Shown one piece after another: positions 60,164 to 64,000 of a stretch of 64,000 nucleotides of DNA (position 1 is the stretch's first letter; each line of letters opens with the position of its first letter). The stretch spans positions 4,842,001 through 4,906,000 of the forward strand of contig NZ_CP018870.1 of the NCBI RefSeq assembly GCF_001941845.1, given 5' to 3'. The notes under the pieces are model-generated. The model saw only the letters and a program-made list of their open reading frames with translations, was not told the origin of the DNA and searched no databases. This DNA comes from Streptomyces sp. TN58 (GTDB lineage Bacteria > Actinomycetota > Actinomycetes > Streptomycetales > Streptomycetaceae). The position numbers and the translations under genes are program-made.

Positions 60164-61207
60164 GTGAACACCATCGCGACCGGCGAGGGCCAGGAGGCCG
60201 CGGCCCTGCTGGAACGTACGAGAGAGGCGGTCGACCCGGAACTGCGCCGCACCGTCGAGAGCCTGCCGGGCGGCATGCGGCGCGTGGCGATGTACCACTT
60301 CGGCTGGGAGCACGCGGACGGCACCCCGGCCGAGGGCAGCGCCGGCAAGGCCATCCGGCCGGCCCTGGTACTGGCCGCGGCCCAGGCCCTGCAGGACCAC
60401 GGCCTCGGCCCCGTCGACCACGCCGTACGGGCGGCCGTCGCCGTGGAGCTGGCACACAACTTCACGCTGCTCCACGACGACGTCATCGACAAGGACGTCC
60501 GCCGGCGGGGCCGGGCCACCGCGTGGACCGTCTTCGGCACACCGGACGCGATCGTCACGGGCGACGCCATGATGGCGCTCGCGCTGAGACTGCTCGCGCA
60601 GGACCCGCACCCCGCCGCGGCGGCGGCCTCGGCCCGGCTCTCCGCCTGCACCATCGAGCTGTGCGCCGGCCAGCAGGCCGACTGCGCCTTCGAGCAGCGC
60701 CCGGACGTCTCGCTCGACGAGTGCCTGACCATGGCGACGGCCAAGACGGGGGCGCTGCTGGGCTGCGCGTGCGCGCTGGGCGCGCTGTACGCGGGGGCCG
60801 GACCGGACGAGGTCGACGCCATGGACGCCTTCGGCCGGGAGGCGGGCCTGGCCTTCCAGCTGATCGACGACCTGATCGGCATCTGGGGGGATCCGGGGCA
60901 CACCGGCAAGGCGGCCGGGGCCGACCTGATCGCCCGCAAGAAGTCCCTGCCGGTGGTGGCGGCCCTCACCTCGGGCACCCGGGCGGGCCAGGAGCTGGCC
61001 GAGCTGTACGCCGGCCCCATGACCGGGGACGACGTCCGCAGGGCGGCCGACGCCGTGGACCGGGCCGGCGGCCGCGACTGGGCGCAGGCCCACGCCGCCG
61101 ACCGGATGGGCCGGGCGGTCCAGCAGCTGTCCCGGGCCGTTCCGGACCTCGGGGCGGCGGGCGGGCTGCTGGCGCTGGCGGAGTTCGTGACGCGCCGTAC
61201 GAGGTGA
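60164..61207 (+). CDS. polyprenyl synthetase, predicted encapsulin cargo
   Basis: A 347-residue trans-isoprenyl diphosphate synthase. The first Asp-rich motif is LLHDDVIDKDVRRRGRATAW (DDxxD), the second FQLIDDLIGIWGDPG (DDxxG, common in Streptomyces); GKAIRPALVLAAAQAL gives the KxxRP substrate loop. Phe at five residues before DDxxD suggests a short-chain (C15-C20) product. GTG 60164 lies 5 nt after the shell stop; the ribosome binding site is weak, implying coupling. The 30-residue N-terminus is acidic and helical, with no long disordered targeting arm unless translation starts further upstream. Confidence 0.9.
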   Translation: MNTIATGEGQEAAALLERTREAVDPELRRTVESLPGGMRRVAMYHFGWEHADGTPAEGSAGKAIRPALVLAAAQALQDHGLGPVDHAVRAAVAVELAHNFTLLHDDVIDKDVRRRGRATAWTVFGTPDAIVTGDAMMALALRLLAQDPHPAAAAASARLSACTIELCAGQQADCAFEQRPDVSLDECLTMATAKTGALLGCACALGALYAGAGPDEVDAMDAFGREAGLAFQLIDDLIGIWGDPGHTGKAAGADLIARKKSLPVVAALTSGTRAGQELAELYAGPMTGDDVRRAADAVDRAGGRDWAQAHAADRMGRAVQQLSRAVPDLGAAGGLLALAEFVTRRTR

Positions 61208-61242
61208 GCGCCACGGCGTGGTGACGCATCCCCGCACGGGGG

Positions 61243-61281
61243 AGGCCCGTTTCCGGTACCGCACGGTGCCGGAACGGGCCT
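61243..61281 (+). terminator. terminator after the encapsulin-polyprenyl synthetase operon
   Basis: AGGCCCGTT-T-CCGGTACC pairs with GGTGCCGGAACGGGCCT around GCAC, with one bulge and one wobble, 36 nt after the stop codon. Confidence 0.8.
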
Positions 61282-61348
61282 TACCGCATCCGGGCGCCAA
61301 CTCTAGGATCGCTGACGGTTGTTGACACGTGAGCGAAGGGTGAGGCCA

Positions 61349-61942
61349 GTGGCGCTGGAGATACGTCGGGCGGATCAGTCGGACCGGGACGCGGTGGCGC
61401 GGCTGCTCGACCAGGCCTTTCGCACCGACCCGGTGAGCAGCTGGGTCTTCCCGGACCCGGTCCACCGGGCGGCCGTGCACGAGAGGTTCCTCGGCGTCTT
61501 CGTGGACGTCGCGCTGGCCGAGGGCCGGATCGACTACGCCGCGGACGGCTCGGCGGCCGCCCTGTGGCTGCGGATCCCGGCGGGCGAGCCGGAGGGGGAG
61601 GACGACGTACCGGCGCGGATGCGGGCCGTGGCGGACCCGGACAACGAGCGGTGCGAGCTGGTGGGGCGGCTGACGGGCGCCGTACATCCGACCTCGGAGG
61701 AGCACGAGTACCTGCTGATGATCGCGGTCGCCCCGGACCGGCAGGGGGAGGGGCTGGGCACCGAGCTGATGCGGCCGGTGCTGGAGCGCTGCGACCGTGA
61801 GGGCGTGCCGGCGTACCTGGAGGCGAGCAGCGAGCGCAGCAGGGGCCTGTACGAGCGGCTGGGCTGGGAGCTCACCGGTGAGGCGGTACGGCTGCCGGAC
61901 GGGCCCCTGATGTGGCCGATGTGGCGCAAGCCGAGGGGCTGA
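61349..61942 (+). CDS. GNAT-family N-acetyltransferase
   Basis: A 197-residue single GNAT domain. ALEIRRADQSDRDAVARLLD begins the fold; the acetyl-CoA loop is VAPDRQGEGLGTELM (QxxGxG), and YLEASSERSRGLYERLGWEL is motif B. The MWPMWR tail is typical of a Streptomyces GNAT group of unknown substrate. GTG 61349 is preceded by GAAGGGTGAGG. A terminator separates it from the encapsulin operon. Confidence 0.87.
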   Translation: MALEIRRADQSDRDAVARLLDQAFRTDPVSSWVFPDPVHRAAVHERFLGVFVDVALAEGRIDYAADGSAAALWLRIPAGEPEGEDDVPARMRAVADPDNERCELVGRLTGAVHPTSEEHEYLLMIAVAPDRQGEGLGTELMRPVLERCDREGVPAYLEASSERSRGLYERLGWELTGEAVRLPDGPLMWPMWRKPRG

Positions 61943-62037
61943 GAGCCCGCAGACCCTCGGCGGCGGCCGGATCGTGAGCACCTACCTCCGCAAGGACTTA
62001 CCCGCCAAACGTGCGAAAACCGGCCTACCGTGTAGGT

Positions 62038-62244
62038 ATGGCCGGTGAGCAGCAGCACGAACACGAGCGGGTGGCCCCGCAGGCCGGGCACGAACAGCAG
62101 ACGTGCCCGGCCTGCGGGCTCCGCGTCGACACGGTGGTCAGGCGGCGCAAGTCCCTCGGGGTCTTCATCCCGGTGTGGAGCCGGGGTCCCTGCCGGAACC
62201 CCGACTGCACGGCATACGCGGGCGCGGAGCACGAGGAGCGGTGA
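62038..62244 (+). CDS. small zinc-ribbon protein
   Basis: A 68-residue protein. A His/Glu/Gln-rich N-terminus (AGEQQHEHERVAPQAGHEQQ) precedes a four-cysteine ribbon, CPACGLRVDTVVRRR followed by CRNPDC. It probably binds zinc; its partner is unknown. TACCGT lies 6 nt before the ATG, so the mRNA may be leaderless. It ends one base before the stop codon of the converging snpA gene. Confidence 0.75.
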   Translation: MAGEQQHEHERVAPQAGHEQQTCPACGLRVDTVVRRRKSLGVFIPVWSRGPCRNPDCTAYAGAEHEER

Positions 62245-62245
62245 C

Positions 62246-62914
62246 TCAGCCGGTGGGCGCGAGCTCCTTCGCGCCCAGGCCGGAGGCGAAGCCGTTGGCC
62301 CAGAGCTGGTTGACGCGTGCCCGCTCGGCGGAGTTCGGGGTGGCGTTCTGGCACGAGGTGCCCGGGCCGCCGCCCGACATCAGCTCGCTGCACGGGCCCG
62401 AGTAGTGGTCCGGCAGGCCCAGCACGTGGCCGGTCTCGTGCGAGGTCACCCGGGTGGAGTTGTACTGCTGGTTCTGCCGGTAGTCGAGGAAGATGTAGCC
62501 CCGGCCGTGCCCGTCGGTGCTCGCGTACGAGCCCCGTGAGTCGTTGCCCTCGCGGTAGGAGAAGTTCCCGCCGGAAGACACCTCCTGCAGCCTCACGTTG
62601 CTCACCGAGCTGTTCCAGATGCGGGTGGAGGCGGCTATCTGGGAGCGGAAGCTCGGCGCGTTGCGGGTGTTGTACGTGACGGTGACGGCGAGGGCGCCCG
62701 GGTTCGCGGCACGCTGTTCGGCGACCGAGCGCTGCACGGCCTCGAAGAAGGCGCGGTTGGCGGCCGCGTTCTCCGGCGAGCGCTCGTACGCCGCGAAGCT
62801 CGCGGCATTGCCGACGGGGGCGGGAGCGGCGGCGGCGGTGGGGACGGCGCCGAGCGCGGCGGCGAGACCGATGCCGACGGCGGTCGACAGAACGGCCTTA
62901 CGGGAGTGGCGCAT
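62246..62914 (-). CDS. snpA: secreted snapalysin-type metalloprotease (M7)
   Basis: A 222-residue preproprotein. A signal peptide (basic RHSRK then hydrophobic to AAAAP, cleavage near residue 30) and a short pro-segment precede the M7 protease domain: [34 protein letters not shown], then the zinc motif [16 protein letters not shown] (HExxHxxGxxD, His, His, Asp ligands), and a Cys pair near the end. Snapalysin hydrolyses milk proteins. It is divergent from a LysR gene, with AGGAG 9 nt before the ATG. Confidence 0.95.
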   Translation of the reverse strand: MRHSRKAVLSTAVGIGLAAALGAVPTAAAAPAPVGNAASFAAYERSPENAAANRAFFEAVQRSVAEQRAANPGALAVTVTYNTRNAPSFRSQIAASTRIWNSSVSNVRLQEVSSGGNFSYREGNDSRGSYASTDGHGRGYIFLDYRQNQQYNSTRVTSHETGHVLGLPDHYSGPCSELMSGGGPGTSCQNATPNSAERARVNQLWANGFASGLGAKELAPTG

Positions 62915-63008
62915 GTGGGGGAGCTCCTACTCATCCGGTGCGGTGGGGGGTGGGTCTTTCGGTACCGGAGTCTGCGGGAGCGGAACTGGCCGGCGGATGA
63001 TGTCACTG

Positions 63009-63031
63009 CCCGATAGCGCCGGCCTATCGGG
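63009..63031. promoter_or_regulatory. LysR-type operator between snpA and snpR
   Basis: CCCGATAG-CGCCGGC-CTATCGGG is a perfect 8-bp-arm dyad containing a T-N11-A core (63014 to 63026), the LysR signature. A further half site, CTATCGG, lies at 63079-63085. It is centred 106 nt from the snpA start and 105 nt from the snpR start. Confidence 0.8.
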
Positions 63032-63124
63032 AAGATTTCGACAGCCCAACTAGCGTGAGAATGGCGGGATTCGGGGGGCTATCGGTGGCTGGTGCGGTCC
63101 CCGGGCCCGGCCTACCCTCGGGGC

Positions 63125-64000
63125 ATGGAGCTTGAGGTCAGGCACCTGCGCGCGCTGTGCGCCATCGCCGACGCCGGAAGTCTGCACAAGGCTGCCCGGC
63201 AACTCGGCGTGAGCCAGCCCTCGTTGACCACGCAGTTACGCCGCATCGAACGCGCCCTGGACGGCGAGCTGTTCCTGCGCGAACGGACCGGCTGCCGGCC
63301 CACCCCTTTCGGCCGCACCGTCCTGGGCCGGGCCCGGCCCTTGCTCGCCGACATGGCCGCCCTGGTGGCGGAGGCCCGCGCACAGGCCCACGGCCCGCGG
63401 CTGCGCATCGGATCGACGGCCAGCCGGGCACTGCCGGGATGGCTGCGCCGGCTCCACCGGCGGCTCCCGGACACCGAGACCTCCCTCCTGGTGGACGTCT
63501 CCGCGAACGCGCTGCTCAGGATGGTGGCGGCGGGGCAGCTGGACGTGGCGTTCGTGCACGAGGTGGAGGGCAGCCCGCTGCGGGTGCCCGAGGGGCTTCA
63601 GACGCACGTGCTGATGGAACGTGAGCCGCAGTTCGTCTCGATGCCGAGGGACCATCCCGCGGCGGGGCAGGAGATCGTCTCCTTACGGGATCTGGCGGCC
63701 GACCGCTGGGCGGTGGACCCCTCCGTCGACGGTGAATGGGACGGCCTGCGGCGGGTCTTCGCCGGGGCCGGGCTCGACCCGCCGGTGCTGCACACGGACT
63801 ACCACACGGCGACCTCGCTGATCATCTCCGGCGAGGCGGTCGCCCCCTGCCAGCCCACCTCCGGGCCGCGCGAGGACATGGCCATCCGGCCGCTGTGCGG
63901 GGACCCCCTCGCCGTGCGGCTGCTGCTGGCGACCCGCCCCGGCGCACACGCCGAGGTCTACGAGGACCTGCGCGACGCCTACCGCGAGGCCGCCCTGCGC
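63125..64000 (+). CDS. snpR: LysR-family activator SnpR, cut by window edge
   Basis: 292 codons are visible, running off the end. The N-terminal winged helix is MELEVRHLRALCAIADAGSL, HKAARQLGVSQPSLTTQLRRIERAL; the effector domain follows (LRIGSTASRALPGWLRRLHR, LDVAFVHEVEGSPLR). In Streptomyces snpA is activated by the divergent LysR gene snpR; the intergenic T-N11-A dyad fits. Only a few C-terminal residues can be missing. Confidence 0.92.
   Translation, partial: MELEVRHLRALCAIADAGSLHKAARQLGVSQPSLTTQLRRIERALDGELFLRERTGCRPTPFGRTVLGRARPLLADMAALVAEARAQAHGPRLRIGSTASRALPGWLRRLHRRLPDTETSLLVDVSANALLRMVAAGQLDVAFVHEVEGSPLRVPEGLQTHVLMEREPQFVSMPRDHPAAGQEIVSLRDLAADRWAVDPSVDGEWDGLRRVFAGAGLDPPVLHTDYHTATSLIISGEAVAPCQPTSGPREDMAIRPLCGDPLAVRLLLATRPGAHAEVYEDLRDAYREAALR

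Noticed and set aside
60164..61207. Terpene biosynthetic gene cluster
   Set aside because: Apart from the polyprenyl synthetase and the shell gene there is no cyclase, methyltransferase, P450 or other tailoring enzyme nearby.

Overview
The window is a high-GC actinobacterial chromosome segment, almost certainly Streptomyces. The genes show strong third-position G/C bias, GTG starts are frequent, and several likely transcripts are leaderless. Gene order recalls the core-chromosome neighbourhood of Streptomyces coelicolor that carries catR-catA, sigR-rsrA, nrdAB, dasR-dasABCD-nagB, wblE and sigH-ushX. I use that comparison from memory and ran no search.

1-8.1 kb holds a C-terminally cut DUF2342 metalloprotease, an NAD-dependent epimerase, moaE with a duplicated 3' tail, a YlbL-type PDZ/Lon-like protease, a PPA1309-like gene and a large UPF0182 membrane protein. 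8.2-10.5 kb has two identical initiator tRNA genes flanking a Sel1/TPR protein. 10.6-12.7 kb is the Fur-type repressor catR divergent from catalase catA, with an operator inside the catA promoter. 12.7-19.9 kb holds a CBS protein, hisN, a TetR regulator, an SMR exporter, the aroA-rsgA pair, an M50 protease, an SRAP protein and a small hydrolase. 20-21.2 kb is the thiol-stress operon sigR-rsrA with the long and short sigma starts and an autoregulatory promoter. 21.3-26.3 kb has two membrane HD proteins (the first carrying an in-frame tandem DNA repeat), a TPR protein and peptide deformylase.

26.3-31.4 kb carries class I ribonucleotide reductase nrdAB behind a cobalamin riboswitch, followed by a GlxA/AraC-type regulator. 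31.4-35.1 kb has a GNAT, a Uma2-type protein and cstA-ybdD. 35.2-42 kb is the aminosugar regulon: DasR, the DasABC importer, the GH3 hexosaminidase DasD and NagB, with DasR-type operators. 42.3-47.8 kb has an SDR/TetR divergent pair, a PdtaS-like histidine kinase, wblE behind a CRP-like site, a lipid kinase and a small membrane protein. 47.8-51.4 kb carries sigH with its anti-sigma ushX, a UBP zinc finger and an Na+/H+ antiporter. 51.4-56.6 kb is an accessory patch: a 14-G tract, a PLP enzyme, a truncated regulator beside a DUF7848 gene, a Nudix enzyme, an apparently complete IS200/IS605 element (TnpA, TnpB and a candidate guide RNA end) and a cell-wall amidase.

56.7-61.2 kb holds the NO-response pair hmpA/nsrR and, divergent from nsrR, a family 2B encapsulin shell gene followed after 5 bp by a polyprenyl synthetase. 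This is the best candidate for an unusual system: a predicted isoprenoid-making protein nanocompartment. The window ends with a GNAT, a zinc-ribbon protein and the divergent snpA/snpR pair, the latter cut by the window edge.
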